This document shows, piece by piece, positions 1 to 13,727 of a stretch of 64,000 bases of DNA (positions within the stretch are counted from its first letter, which is position 1; each line of letters starts with the position of its first letter). The translations under genes and the position numbers were made by a program. Below the pieces are notes generated by a model. It saw nothing but the letters and a program-made list of their open reading frames with translations, was not told where the DNA came from and searched no databases. Location: positions 1 through 64,000 of the forward strand of contig BSDZ01000093.1 of NCBI GenBank assembly GCA_030268105.1, in the 5' to 3' direction. The DNA is from Volvox africanus (lineage: Eukaryota; Chlorophyta; Chlorophyceae; Chlamydomonadales; Volvocaceae).

Positions 1-530
1 TGTCTTTGAGCTTACGCGAGCTCAATTGTACAATTGAAATTACAGTTCAATAGGAGCTCAAGAAATCCTTTGCGATGAACCTACGTAATCTGTTGTTCCA
101 ATGTACGGCCCGAAGCCACGAACAGCGGACCGATTATGGTAATACGGGGTTCTTATCGCCACACGGAAGCGCCCCTACATTGCCATTCAAATACTTTGCT
201 TCAGTGTTACAACCGGATAAAGGAAAGCTGTGAAACCTTCGCCTTTAGACCTGATTATGCTCCGTCGCTCTACATAACCATAGCCCACCCTGTGTGACCC
301 ATTAACATCCTAACTAGTTATTTTAAACCATTTTCCATAATTGCTTTCGAATTCCTTAGAGAGACTCCAAAGAACAGGCTTTGGCCTGTCAACACAACCG
401 TTTGCCTCTAGAAAAACCTTAGTGTCGTTTATTGAGTAATACATCTCAACGATTTGCTTAGCGATAGTGCTTCATTGGACGCTTCGATTACCGGCTCCTT
501 GACCACGACCCGGCTGTCCAGGCGTCAGCC

Positions 531-3057
531 ATGATCTCGCTGTTGGTGAAACTGGGCTTCAAGCCTAAGGATCGTGCTTATGAGAGGATCGACACAATCT
601 CGGACACCAACAGCACCGCTAACGATAATGACAGCGTTATGAGCAACAGCAGCTGCCTAAATGGCAAAGCTGTAGAGCAGCCTGCAGGTGGAGTGGTCGT
701 CACTCCTTTGCGTGAACTAATGAAGAAGTTTAGCCGCAAGTGGATTCCGACAGAAAAGGTGAATTCGTGTTGCTGTCTTTCCTGATGTTCAGTTCTAAGT
801 AAGGCCAACTCCCATCAAGCCTGCCTTTCGTCGTCGTTTATGTTTTCTTCGATTCCGTCTTTTTCGGTCATTCCGTGACATCCCATCCCTCCACCTTTTC
901 TGTCGCAGCCTCTTCAGCGGTTCGGGAAGCTCGAGGGCGAAGAATCCTTGACGTTGCAGGAGCGGTTGTCCGCGCGGCGCCCTGCAAATAGCTGAGAAGG
1001 GGACTCTGCTTAAGGTCCTGCTATCCTGGGTGAGTTTTGAGCTGATCAGGAGTTTGCTCCAGCAGTGGTGATGGGTGTTGAGATGCCTTGGGGGTCGCTT
1101 GTCTGACAGTCGCTCGATGTGATTGGGCCATGCGCCGACCCGCACCGCTTGCTGACTATCGACCAACGTGTCGACCCCCCGTCTTTTGCGTGCGCACAAC
1201 AGAAGGGCGCGCCCGAGAATCTTCACCAGGCCGGAGCCCAACTGGAAGCCAGCCAGTTCCAGCAGCGCAGCAGGTGGTGGGTCAGACCTGACGCCTGAGG
1301 GGGTTCCGGGGAGGAGGTCGCCTTTCTCATACCAGTGCGCGGCTTGTGCTGCACTGTGTTGGTTGCAAAGTGCCTGCAGGAAAGCGCTTCTCAGGGGAGG
1401 CGAATGGGGAACATGGTTTCCGAGGGGAGGGGAGACGGACGGAGGGAGTTGCCCGAGGGGGGGCTCATCATACATGTCGTTATTTTGTCGTCGTTCAGAT
1501 GTCGCCGAAACTAATTTGTGTACATGCGCTTGTGTTTGGACGTCCAATACCCCTCGGAAACACATCAAGATGCTTTCCGTGATGCAGATGTTCCATGTCT
1601 ACGCACGTAAACGGTGCACTAACTGATGAAAAGCTTTTTTGTGTGTCTCGTTCTCTGCCAGCAGGAGCCGCAGCTGGAGAGTGAGGAGAACAACGTGCAG
1701 CAATGGCGGGTGGCGTGATGGCCCCGTCGGGGTTGGCGGGAGCAGCGGCGGCCATTGAGCTAGCATATCAGCGGTAGGTGCAGTGTATAACTAGGTGTAC
1801 GGCGGAGTGACGTGGTAGTGCGTGGCGGTCTGAGTACGTGGCGGCAAATGCATGAAGGCGTACGTGTTTCGGATGTGCGACTTCCTGTTTACCCGAAACC
1901 CACAATGCTGGGATCTCTTGCTTACACCTGCAACCCCACCCATGCCTTTTCCATACAGGTTGGACGAGACCACCGAAGCTGAGGGCTTCGAGGGCTTCCA
2001 AGTCCAGGTGCGTGGGCAAGAAGTCATCGAAGCAACATAGTCTTATGTATACAAAACCCGACAACTGCTGGATGTTCGCTCTTTTATCTGCAGGTGTCAG
2101 ATTTGATTTCGCAACTCGAGAAGCTGAGGTCGGGGGCCGCCATGATGGAGGCCAGGAAGGGGGGCCTTTCCGGGGCCTCTACAGACCTGCAGGGCAGCAG
2201 CATCACTGCCAAATTTGCCATCATCCCTGCCGCCAGCTGTCCTGCTATGGGCGCCACGAGTCCGCCTTCTGCAGTCGAAGTCGCAGATGCTGGTGCCGCT
2301 TCCATTTTCATCAACAAGGCTGCGCAGCAACCCCAGGAGTTGTACCAACCCCTGGAGCTCACGCAGCCACCAAAACCGCACCCGAAAACCCCAGAGCGGC
2401 GTCTGCCCCCTGAGGCACGGAACTGGGGTCTGCAGGACTGCCGGTCCTGGGCGGGGGAGCAGCATTGGTCGTCCTGGGCGGAGGTTCAGGCGTTTACCAA
2501 GACGCTTGAGCCGACCCTAGCAGAAGCCATTCGTGAAGCAAGTAAGTCTGGTGGTGTGCACGTCGCGCTCCATCTCATGCTAGCTAGGTGCATGGTTGTC
2601 ATTGAGGGGTTGTCATTGTGTGAGGGGTTGTGAAAAGACACCCCTGAGTCTAGGTCTGCTGACTGGTTTGGCTCCCAAGTATCCTGTTCTATCTGCTGAC
2701 TCAGCAGGCAGTGGGCCTTGCCACCTGCTGTCTGCCTGCACATCTAAGCGCAGCCCACCTTACATTAATTGATTTCTGGCACAGAGACGTTCGCTCTCCC
2801 CACACACTTTGCCCTCTTTAGGCCTCGAGCACAATCCACTTGTTGCCTTCGGGAAGGAGCAGGCGGCAGCTCCAGCAATTTCCTATGTGCAGCTCAAGCT
2901 GATGGAGCTTTGTGGCTCCAATCGTTGGGGGACGGCGTCCATCAAGGCCGCCTCGCTTGAGGGGCCCCGCAAGAGGCGCCCTTTCTTGGCGGCCTTCCTA
3001 AGGGCTGCCAAGGGAATCACAGAGCCGTGTGTTCAGCGTGGGGGCATTCGGCTCTGA
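531..3057 (+). CDS. Orphan seven-exon gene, copy 1 (frame disturbed by 1-nt indels)
   Basis: Same exon plan as the reference copy at 46946-49485. Exon 1 (531-758) is intact. Exon 2 (909-1029) is 121 nt instead of 120 because of an extra C near 982. Exon 3 lacks one C near 1250 and exon 4 lacks one base near 1704. Exon 6 (from 2094) and exon 7, ending at the TGA at 3057, are open. These indels neither keep the frame nor cluster as in decay, so I regard them as probable base-call errors at the assembly edge, but real inactivation cannot be excluded from one sequence. Confidence 0.7.
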
Positions 3058-3509
3058 TCGAGCTGGGGCGGTTTTGCAGGAAGTGCACGCACTGATATGT
3101 ACCTACTACCCTCCTTGCTAGCTAGCCGGATTGCTAGATGGTCATCTCGAGCCATCGATTTTGTTTGCCAAGTCGTGATGCTTAGCGTTGTTAAACACTG
3201 CACCCTTAACGACGGTGACGTGGTTATTAAGAAAAGAGGGACTCAAGACACCTAGAGCGGAACTAAAGGCTCTGAGGCCTGATGGTGACCGTGACCATGG
3301 CCGTAGTAGCACCAAGGGGCGGTGACTGGCTGAATAGCGCGGCACTTTACATTACGAATGTTAGGGCTCTCGTGAGAGATGTCGGTGTGGTGGCTTGCAG
3401 GTGGCTGCTGCGGCTTAGGCGTGATGTTAGGCTGGGGTTGCAGGTTTTGCAGGTTGGGTAGCTTTTCTCATGTACATGTTTGTTTTCGGGCACCCCAGTT
3501 TTGTATGGT

Positions 3510-4205
3510 ATTTTGGTATTCTGTGTTCTTTTTATCGTACCTAAGGCTTCATGCAGTGGAGGGGGAGGGGCTGTGGAGGTTTAAACAGCTGGTGGGCAGT
3601 CGGACTTCATCAAGTGGTATTCATAGTCAGTGAGACTCCCAACTGCACACATGGTATTTGTGCCTAGCATTTAGTCACTTAGCTATGTGATATTCTGTGT
3701 TCTTTTTATCGTACCTAAGGCTTCATGCAGTGGAGGGGGAGGGGCTGTGGAGGTTTAAACAGCTGGTGGGCAGTCGGACTTCATCAAGTGGTATTCATAG
3801 TCAGTGAGACTCCAAACTGCACACATGGTATTTGTGCCTAGCATTTAGTCACTTAGCTATGTGATATTCTGTGTTCTTTTTATCGTACCTAAGGCTTCAT
3901 GCAGTGGAGGGGGAGGGGCTGTGGAGGTTTAAACAGCTGGTGGGCAGTCGGACTTCATCAAGTGGTATTCATAGTCAGTGAGACTCCCAACTGCACACAT
4001 GGTATTTGTGCCTAGCATTTAGTCACTTAGCTATGTGATATTCTGTGTTCTTTTTATCGTACCTAAGGCTTCATGCAGTGGAGGGGGAGGGGCTGTGGAG
4101 GTTTAAACAGCTGGTGGGCAGTCGGACTTCATCAAGTGGTATTCATAGTCAGTGAGACTCCCAACTGCACACATGGTATTTGTGCCTAGCATTTAGTCAC
4201 TTAGC
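3510..4205. repeat. 174 bp minisatellite, four monomers
   Basis: Monomers begin (TATTCTGTG word) at 3517, 3691, 3865 and 4039, exactly 174 bp apart. Each contains a G-rich stretch and a GTTTAAAC palindrome, and ends in CACTTAGC. The second monomer has one C-to-A change (CTCCAAAC in place of CTCCCAAC, near 3812). Confidence 0.97.
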
Positions 4206-5720
4206 TGTCATAGACCTGATATAGTTTTAGTTGCATAGTTTCTTATCTGCCATTCATTAGTGGACCTAACCAATAGGAGCGTGTCAAACGTGTTTGTTAG
4301 TGGATCTGAACCCTAGATGGTTGTCAACTGTTCATCATTGGATTCTATCCGATAGGAGCTTGTGAACCGTGTTTGTTAATGGATCTGATTAATGAGCTAT
4401 TTAACATCCTTCTCAAGTGATTAGGCTGGTGTCATAATCTGCCATGACGACATGGCATGTGACCAGTTTATTTACAGGGGACTCTCAACTAGACATGCCT
4501 GGGACAGCACAAAGGGGGAGGGCATGCGTGCCTCTGTGGGCGTGTGTGTGCATATGCGTGTGTGCGCATGCATGTGCTGCAGGCATGTGCAATACCATGG
4601 TGTTCGAGCCTCGCAGTTGCTCACGAGTGGACGAGCAAGCAGCAGGCCTCTCCGTGACACCACATGTAAATCGTGCGATGCCTGGATGACCCTTTTTGAG
4701 TGTCTCAGTCTCCCCCTGAAGCAGAACAGAGGGGTGCTTTTTAGGTGTTACACTGTGGGCGACTTGTTCTGAAAACTGGGAAGAACTGTTTGGATTTTAC
4801 TCCGCATGGAGAGCTGTATCTCCATGCAGCGCTGCACAGCCAAATTGCATTTTACTGCAGCAGGCTCTCACTAAGGTGTATGTATGTTCATACAAGGGTT
4901 CAACAATCGTTGGCATTATGACATTATGGTGCCCCAACTGGGCGTCCATGCCCATCATGGAGATGGCACCGGAAGGCCTTCGGCGTGCTCCATCTTTATT
5001 AATTTCAGGACACGTGATAGTGTACGGCAAGCTACCGTGGGCCACAGTCCAGTGGTCGCATTATGTAAGGAATTTCAGGACTTTAGATTCCCTACTATGG
5101 GGAAGACCAGTACTATACAAGGTGATAACCTTGCGCTCTTGGGGCCTCCGAACCGGTATTGGTGAAACACACACTTGTGCGGTGTTGATGTCTTTGAGCT
5201 TACGCGAGCTCAATTGTACCAATTGAAATTACAGTTCAATAGGAGCTCAAGAAATCCTTTGCGATGAACCTACGTAATCTGTTGTTCCAATGTACGGCCC
5301 GAAGCCACGAACAGCGGACCGATTATGGTAATACGGGGTTCTTATCGCCACACGGAAGCGCCCCTACATTGCCATTCAAATTACTTTGCTTCAGTGTTAC
5401 AACCGGATAAGGAAAGCTGTGAAACCTTCGCCTTTAGACCTGATTATGCTCCGTCGCTCTACATAACCATAGCCCACCCTGTGTGACCCATTAACATCCT
5501 AACTAGTTATTTAAAACCATTTTCCATAATTGCTTTCGAATTCCTTAGAGAGACTCCAAAGAACAGGCTTTGGCCTGTCAACACAACCGTTTGCCTCTAG
5601 ACAAAACCTTAGTGTCGTTTATTGAGTAATACATCTCAACGATTTGCTTAGCGATAGTGCTTCATTGGACGCTTCGATTACCGGCTCCTTGACCACGACC
5701 CGGCTGTCCAGGCGTCAGCC

Positions 5721-8260
5721 ATGATCTCGCTGTTGGTGAAACTGGGCTTCAAGCCTAAGGATCGTGCTTATGAGAGGATCGACACAATCTCGGACACCAA
5801 CAGCACCGCTAACGATAATGACAGCGTTATGAGCAACAGCAGCTGCCTAAATGGCAAAGCTGTAGAGCAGCCTGCAGGTGGAGTGGTCGTCACTCCTTTG
5901 CGTGAACTAATGAAGAAGTTTAGCCGCAAGTGGATTCCGACAGAAAAGGTGAATTCGTGTTGCTGTCTTTCCTGATGTTCAGTTCTAAGTAAGGCCAACT
6001 CCCATCAAGCCTGCCTTTCGTCGTCGTTTATGTTTTCTTCGATTCCGTCTTTTTTCGGTCATTCCGTGACATCCCATCCCTTCCACCTTTTCTGTCGCAG
6101 CCTCTTCAGCGGTTCGGGAAGCTCGAGGGCGAAGAATCCTTGACGTTGCAGGAGCGGTTGTCCGCGCGGCGCCTGCAAATAGCTGAGAAGGGGACTCTGC
6201 TTAAGGTCCTGCTATCCTGGGTGAGTTTGAGCTGATCAGGAGTTTGCTCCAGCAGTGGTGATGGGTGTTGAGATGCCTTGGGGGTCGCTTGTCTGACAGT
6301 CGCTCGATGTGATTGGGCCATGCGCCGACCCGCACCGCTTGCTGACTATCGACCAACGTGTCGACCCCCCGTCTTTTGCGTGCGCACAACAGAAGGGCGC
6401 GCCCGAGAATCTTCACCAGGCCGGAGCCCAACTGGAAGCCCAGCCAGTTCCAGCAGCGCAGCAGGTGGTGGGTCAGACCTGACGCCTGAGGGGGTTCCGG
6501 GGAGGAGGTCGCCTTTCTCATACCAGTGCGCGGCTTGTGCTGCACTGTGTTGGTTGCAAAGTGCCTGCAGGAAAGCGCTTCTCAGGGGAGGCGAATGGGG
6601 AACATGGTTTCCGAGGGGAGGGGAGACGGACGGAGGGAGTTGCCCGAGGGTGACACGGGGGTGGGCTCATCATACATGTCGTTATTTTGTCGTCGTTCAG
6701 ATGTCGCCGAAACTAATTTGTGTACATGCGCTTGTGTTTGGACGTCCAATACCCCCTCGGAAACACATCAAGATGCTTTCCGTGATGCAGATGTTCCATG
6801 TCTACGCACGTAAACGGTGCACTAACTGATGAAAAGCTTTTTGTGTGTCTCGTTCTCTGCCAGCAGGAGCCGCAGCTGGAGAGTGAGGAGAACAACGTGC
6901 AGCAATGCGCGGGTGGCGTGATGGCCCCGTCGGGGTTGGCGGGAGCAGCGGCGGCCATTGAGCTAGCATATCAGCGGTAGGTGCAGTGTATAACTAGGTG
7001 TACGGCGGAGTGACGTGGTAGTGCGTGGCGGTCTGAGTACGTGGCGGCAAATGCATGAAGGCGTACGTGTTTCGGATGTGCGACTTCCTGTTTACCCGAA
7101 ACCCACAATGCTGGGATCTCTTGCTTACACCTGCAACCCCACCCATGCCTTTTCCATACAGGTTGGACGAGACCACCGAAGCTGAGGGCTTCGAGGGCTT
7201 CCAAGTCCAGGTGCGTGGGCAAGAAGTCATCGAAGCAACATAGTCTTATGTATACAAAACCCGACAACTGCTGGATGTTCGCTCTTTTATCTGCAGGTGT
7301 CAGATTTGATTTCGCAACTCGAGAAGCTGAGGTCGGGGGCCGCCATGATGGAGGCCAGGAAGGGGGGCCTTTCCGGGGCCTCTACAGACCTGCAGGGCAG
7401 CAGCATCACTGCCAAATTTGCCATCATCCCTGCCGCCAGCTGTCCTGCTATGGGCGCCACGAGTCCGCCTTCTGCAGTCGAAGTCGCAGATGCTGGTGCC
7501 GCTTCCATTTTCATCAACAAGGCTGCGCAGCAACCCCAGGAGTTGTACCAACCCCTGGAGCTCACGCAGCCACCAAAACCGCACCCGAAAACCCCAGAGC
7601 GGCGTCTGCCCCCTGAGGCACGGAACTGGGGTCTGCAGGACTGCCGGTCCTGGGCGGGGGAGCAGCATTGGTCGTCCTGGGCGGAGGTTCAGGCGTTTAC
7701 CAAGACGCTTGAGCCGACCCTAGCAGAAGCCATTCGTGAAGCAAGTAAGTCTGGTGGTGTGCACGTCGCGCTCCATCTCATGCTAGCTAGGTGCATGGTT
7801 GTCATTGAGGGGTTGTCATTGTGTGAGGGGTTGTGAAAAGACACCCCTGAGTCTAGGTCTGCTGACTGGTTTGGCTCCCAAGTATCCTGTTCTATCTGCT
7901 GACTCAGCAGGCAGTGGGCCTTGCCACCTGCTGTCTGCCTGCACATCTAAGCGCAGCCCACCTTACATTAATTGATTTCTGGCACAGAGACGTTCGCTCT
8001 CCCCCACACACTTTGCCCTCTTTAGGCCTCGAGCACAATCCACTTGTTGCCTTCGGGAAGGAGCAGGCGGCAGCTCCAGCAATTTCCTATGTGCAGCTCA
8101 AGCTGATGGAGCTTTGTGGCTCCAATCGTTGGGGGACGGCGTCCATCAAGGCCGCCTCGCTTGAGGGGCCCCGCAGAGGCGCCCTTTCTTGGCGGCCTTC
8201 CTAAGGGCTGCCAAGGGAATCACAGAGCCGTGTGTTCAGCGTGGGGGCATTCGGCTCTGA
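5721..8260 (+). CDS. Orphan seven-exon gene, copy 2 (single 1-nt deletion in exon 7)
   Basis: Exons 5721-5948, 6101-6220, 6393-6464, 6867-6976, 7162-7210, 7297-7744 and 8026-8260. Exons 1 to 6 have exactly the reference lengths (228, 120, 72, 110, 49, 448). Exon 7 is 235 nt instead of 236, because one A is missing in the CCCCGCAAGAGG stretch near 8174. As written, the frame then stops at 8204, removing the basic C-terminal tail. A single missing base in an otherwise perfect copy is more likely an error than decay. Intron lengths are 152, 172, 402, 185, 86 and 281 bp. Confidence 0.8.
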
Positions 8261-8702
8261 TCGAGCTGGGGCGGTTTTGCAGGAAGTGCACGCACTGATA
8301 TGTACCTACTACCCTCCTTGCTAGCTAGCCGGATTGCTAGATGGTCATCTCGAGCCATCGATTTTGTTTGCCAAGTCGTGATGCTTAGCGTTGTTAAACA
8401 CTGCACCCTTAATCGACGGTGACGTGGTTATTAAGAAAAGAGGGACTCAAGACACCTAGAGCGGAACTAAAGGCTCTGAGGCCTGATGGTGACCGTGACC
8501 ATGGCCGTAGTAGCACCAAGGGGCGGTGACTGGCTGAATAGCGCGGCACTTTACATTACGAATGTTAGGGCTCTCGTGAGAGATGTCCGGTGTGGTGGCT
8601 TGCAGGTGGCTGCTGCGGCTTAGGCGTGATGTTAGGCTGGGGTTTGCAGGTTTGGTTAGCTTTCTCATGTACATGTTTTGTTTTCGGGCACCCACAGTTT
8701 TG

Positions 8703-9224
8703 TATGTGGTATTCTGTGTTCTTTTTATCGTACCTAAGGCTTCATGCAGTGGAGGGGGAGGGGCTGTGGAGGTTTAAACAGCTGGTGGGCAGTCGGACTT
8801 CATCAAGTGGTATTCATAGTCAGTGAGACTCCCAACTGCACACATGGTATTTGTGCCTAGCATTTAGTCACTTAGCTATGTGATATTCTGTGTTCTTTTT
8901 ATCGTACCTAAGGCTTCATGCAGTGGAGGGGGAGGGGCTGTGGAGGTTTAAACAGCTGGTGGGCAGTCGGACTTCATCAAGTGGTATTCATAGTCAGTGA
9001 GACTCCCAACTGCACACATGGTATTTGTGCCTAGCATTTAGTCACTTAGCTATGTGATATTCTGTGTTCTTTTTATCGTACCTAAGGCTTCATGCAGTGG
9101 AGGGGGAGGGGCTGTGGAGGTTTAAACAGCTGGTGGGCAGTCGGACTTCATCAAGTGGTATTCATAGTCAGTGAGACTCCCAACTGCACACATGGTATTT
9201 GTGCCTAGCATTTAGTCACTTAGC
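8703..9224. repeat. 174 bp minisatellite, three monomers
   Basis: Monomer words start at 8710, 8884 and 9058. The lost monomer leaves no scar: both edges match the four-copy arrays, as expected for unequal crossover or slippage by a whole monomer. Confidence 0.97.
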
Positions 9225-10745
9225 TGTCATAGACCTGATATAGTTTTAGTTGCATAGTTTCTTATCTGCCATTCATTAGTGGACCCTAACCAATAGGAGC
9301 GTGTCAAACGTGTTTGTTAGTGGATCTGAACCCTAGATGGTTGTCAACTGTTCATCATTGGATTCTATCCGATAGGAGCTTGTGAACCGTGTTTGTTAAT
9401 GGATCTGATTAATGAGCTATTTAACATCCTTCTCAAGTGATTAGGCTGGTGTCATAATCTGCCATGACGACATGGCATGTGACCAGTTTATTTACAGGGG
9501 ACTCTCAACTAGACATGCCTGGGACAGCACAAAGGGGGAGGGCATGCGTGCCTCTGTGGGCGTGTGTGTGCATATGCGTGTGTGCGCATGCATGTGCTGC
9601 AGGCATGTGCAATACCATGGTGTTCGAGCCTCGCAGTTGCTCACGAGTGGACGAGCAAGCAGCAGGCCTCTCCGTGACACCACATGTAAATCGTGCGATG
9701 CCTGGATGACCCTTTTTGAGTGTCTCAGTCTCCCCCTGAAGCAGAACAGAGGGGTGCTTTTTAGGTGTTACACTGTGGGCGACTTGTTCTGAAAACTTGG
9801 GAAGAACTGTTTGGATTTTACTCCGCATGGAGAGCTGTATCTCCATGCAGCGCTGCACAGCCAAATTGCATTTTACTGCAGCAGGCTCTCACTAAGGTGT
9901 ATGTATGTTCATACAAGGGTTCAACAATCGTTGGCATTATGACATTATGGTGCCCCAACTTGGGCGTCCATGCCCATCATGGAGATGGCACCGGAAGGCC
10001 TTCGCGCGTGCTCCATCTTTATTAATTTCAGGACACGTGATAGTGTACGGCAAGCTACCGTGGGCCACAGTCCAGTGGTCGCATTATGTAAGGAATTTCA
10101 GGACTTTAGATTCCCTACTATGGGGAAGACCAGTACTATACAAGGTGATAACCTTGCGCTCTTGGGGCCTCCGAACCGGTATTGGTGAAACACACACTTG
10201 TGCGGTGTTGATGTCTTTGAGCTTACGCGAGCTCAATTGTACCAATTGAAATTACAGTTCAATAGGAGCTCAAGAAATCCTTTGCGATGAACCTACGTAA
10301 TCTGTTGTTCCAATGTACGGCCCGAAGCCACGAACAGCGGACCGATTATGGTAATACGGGGTTCTTATCGCCACACGGAAGCGCCCCTACATTGCCATTC
10401 AAATTACTTTGCTTCAGTGTTACAACCGGATAAAGGAAAGCTGTGAAACCTTCGCCTTTAGACCTGATTATGCTCCGTCGCTCTACATAACCATAGCCCA
10501 CCCTGTGTGACCCATTAACATCCTAACTAGTTATTTTAAAACCATTTTCCATAATTGCTTTCGAATTCCTTAGAGAGACTCCAAAGAACAGGCTTTGGCC
10601 TGTCAACACAACCGTTTGCCTCTAGACAAAACCTTAGTGTCGTTTATTGAGTAATACATCTCAACGATTTGCTTAGCGATAGTGCTTCATTGGACGCTTC
10701 GATTACCGGCTCCTTGACCACGACCCGGCTGTCCAGGCGTCAGCC

Positions 10746-13287
10746 ATGATCTCGCTGTTGGTGAAACTGGGCTTCAAGCCTAAGGATCGTGCTTATGAGA
10801 GGATCGACACAATCTCGGACACCAACAGCACCGCTAACGATAATGACAGCGTTATGAGCAACAGCAGCTGCCTAAATGGCAAAGCTGTAGAGCAGCCTGC
10901 AGGTGGAGTGGTCGTCACTCCTTTGCGTGAACTAATGAAGAAGTTTAGCCGCAAGTGGATTCCGACAGAAAAGGTGAATTCGTGTTGCTGTCTTTCCTGA
11001 TGTTCAGTTCTAAGTAAGGCCAACTCCCATCAAGCCTGCCTTTCGTCGTCGTTTATGTTTTCTTCGATTCCGTCTTTTTTCGGTCATTCCGTGACATCCC
11101 ATCCCTTCCACCTTTTCTGTCGCAGCCTCTTCAGCGGTTCGGGAAGCTCGAGGGCGAAGAATCCTTGACGTTGCAGGAGCGGTTGTCCGCGCGGCGCCTG
11201 CAAATAGCTGAGAAGGGGACTCTGCTTAAGGTCCTGCTATCCTGGGTGAGTTTGAGCTGATCAGGAGTTTGCTCCAGCAGTGGTGATGGGTGTTGAGATG
11301 CCTTGGGGGTCGCTTGTCTGACAGTCGCTCGATGTGATTGGGCCATGCGCCGACCCGCACCGCTTGCTGACTATCGACCAACGTGTCGACCCCCGTCTTT
11401 TGCGTGCGCACAACAGAAGGGCGCGCCCGAGAATCTTCACCAGGCCGGAGCCCAACTGGAAGCCCAGCCAGTTCCAGCAGCGCGCAGCAGGTGGTGGGTC
11501 AGACCTGACGCCTGAGGGGGTTCCGGGGAGGAGGTCGCCTTTCTCATACCAGTGCGCGGCTTGTGCTGCACTGTGTTGGTTGCAAAGTGCCTGCAGGAAA
11601 GCGCTTCTCAGGGGAGGCGAATGGGGAACATGGTTTCCGAGGGGAGGGGAGACGGACGGAGGGAGTTGCCCGAGGGTGACACGGGGGTGGGCTCATCATA
11701 CATGTCGTTATTTTGTCGTCGTTCAGATGTCGCCGAAACTAATTTGTGTACATGCGCTTGTGTTTGGACGTCCAATACCCCCTCGGAAACACATCAAGAT
11801 GCTTTCCGTGATGCAGATGTTCCATGTCTACGCACGTAAACGGTGCACTAACTGATGAAAAGCTTTTTTGTGTGTCTCGTTCTCTGCCAGCAGGAGCCGC
11901 AGCTGGAGAGTGAGGAGAACAACGTGCAGCAATGCGCGGGTGGCGTGATGGCCCCGTCGGGTTGGCGGGAGCAGCGGCGGCCATTGAGCTAGCATATCAG
12001 CGGTAGGTGCAGTGTATAACTAGGTGTACGGCGGAGTGACGTGGTAGTGCGTGGCGGTCTGAGTACGTGGCGGCAAATGCATGAAGGCGTACGTGTTTCG
12101 GATGTGCGACTTCCTGTTTACCCGAAACCCACAATGCTGGGATCTCTTGCTTACACCTGCAACCCCACCCATGCCTTTTCCATACAGGTTGGACGAGACC
12201 ACCGAAGCTGAGGGCTTCGAGGGCTTCCAAGTCCAGGTGCGTGGGCAAGAAGTCATCGAAGCAACATAGTCTTATGTATACAAAACCCGACAACTGCTGG
12301 ATGTTCGCTCTTTTATCTGCAGGTGTCAGATTTGATTTCGCAACTCGAGAAGCTGAGGTCGGGGGCCGCCATGATGGAGGCCAGGAAGGGGGGCCTTTCC
12401 GGGGCCTCTACAGACCTGCAGGGCAGCAGCATCACTGCCAAATTTGCCATCATCCCTGCCGCCAGCTGTCCTGCTATGGGCGCCACGAGTCCGCCTTCTG
12501 CAGTCGAAGTCGCAGATGCTGGTGCCGCTTCCATTTTCATCAACAAGGCTGCGCAGCAACCCCAGGAGTTGTACCAACCCCTGGAGCTCACGCAGCCACC
12601 AAAACCGCACCCGAAAACCCCAGAGCGGCGTCTGCCCCCTGAGGCACGGAACTGGGGTCTGCAGGACTGCCGGTCCTGGGCGGGGGAGCAGCATTGGTCG
12701 TCCTGGGCGGAGGTTCAGGCGTTTACCAAGACGCTTGAGCCGACCCTAGCAGAAGCCATTCGTGAAGCAAGTAAGTCTGGTGGTGTGCACGTCGCGCTCC
12801 ATCTCATGCTAGCTAGGTGCATGGTTGTCATTGAGGGGTTGTCATTGTGTGAGGGGTTGTGAAAAGACACCCCTGAGTCTAGGTCTGCTGACTGGTTTGG
12901 CTCCCAAGTATCCTGTTCTATCTGCTGACTCAGCAGGCAGTGGGCCTTGCCACCTGCTGTCTGCCTGCACATCTAAGCGCAGCCCACCTTACATTAATTG
13001 ATTTCTGGCACAGAGACGTTCGCTCTCCCCCACACACTTTGCCCTCTTTAGGCCTCGAGCACAATCCACTTGTTGCCTTCGGGAAGGAGCAGGCGGCAGC
13101 TCCAGCAATTTCCTATGTGCAGCTCAAGCTGATGGAGCTTTGTGGCTCCAATCGTTGGGGGACGGCGTCCATCAAGGCCGCCTCGCTTGAGGGGCCCCGC
13201 AAGAGGCGCCCTTTCTTGGCGGCCTTCCTAAGGGCTGCCAAGGGAATCACAGAGCCGTGTGTTCAGCGTGGGGGCATTCGGCTCTGA
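10746..13287 (+). CDS. Orphan seven-exon gene, copy 3 (indels in exons 3 and 4)
   Basis: Exon 1 is 10746-10973; exon 6 starts at 12323 and is open; exon 7 is open to the TGA at 13287. Exon 3 carries an extra GC dinucleotide near 11481 (CAGCGCGCAG in place of CAGCGCAG). Exon 4 has lost one G near 11961. The two do not cancel, so the spliced frame is broken between them and afterwards. All splice-site dinucleotides are kept. Confidence 0.75.
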
Positions 13288-13727
13288 TCGAGCTGGGGCG
13301 GTTTTGCAGGAAGTGCACGCACTGATATGTACCTACTACCCTCCTTGCTAGCTAGCCGGATTGCTAGATGGTCATCTCGAGCCATCGATTTTGTTTGCCA
13401 AGTCGTGATGCTTAGCGTTGTTAAACACTGCACCCTTAATCGACGGTGACGTGGTTATTAAGAAAAGAGGGACTCAAGACACCTAGAGCGGAACTAAAGG
13501 CTCTGAGGCCTGATGGTGACCGTGACCATGGCCGTAGTAGCACCAAGGGGCGGTGACTGGCTGAATAGCGCGGCACTTTACATTACGAATGTTAGGGCTC
13601 TCGTGAGAGATGTCCGGTGTGGTGGCTTGCAGGTGGCTGCTGCGGCTTAGGCGTGATGTTAGGCTGGGTTTGCAGGTTTGGTTAGCTTTCTCATGTACAT
13701 GTTTGTTTTCGGGCACCCCCAGTTTTG

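Larger units (their letters stand above)
1..5188 (+). repeat. Array unit 1 (5188 bp)
   Basis: Gene copy 1 is at 531-3057, a four-monomer minisatellite at 3510-4205, then spacer. Intron 3 lacks about 11 bp around 1460 relative to most units. The start of the minisatellite (3500-3520) is slightly rearranged, with extra T/G bases. Several 1-nt indels fall in exons. Confidence 0.95.
5189..10211 (+). repeat. Array unit 2 (5023 bp, one minisatellite monomer fewer)
   Basis: Gene copy 2 is at 5721-8260 and the minisatellite at 8703-9224. The unit is shorter than its neighbours by almost exactly one 174 bp monomer. The sequence is otherwise clean. Confidence 0.96.

Noticed and set aside
3510..4205. 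CRISPR-like array in the 174 bp repeats
   Set aside because: Monomers are contiguous and identical without variable spacers, and the context is eukaryotic.
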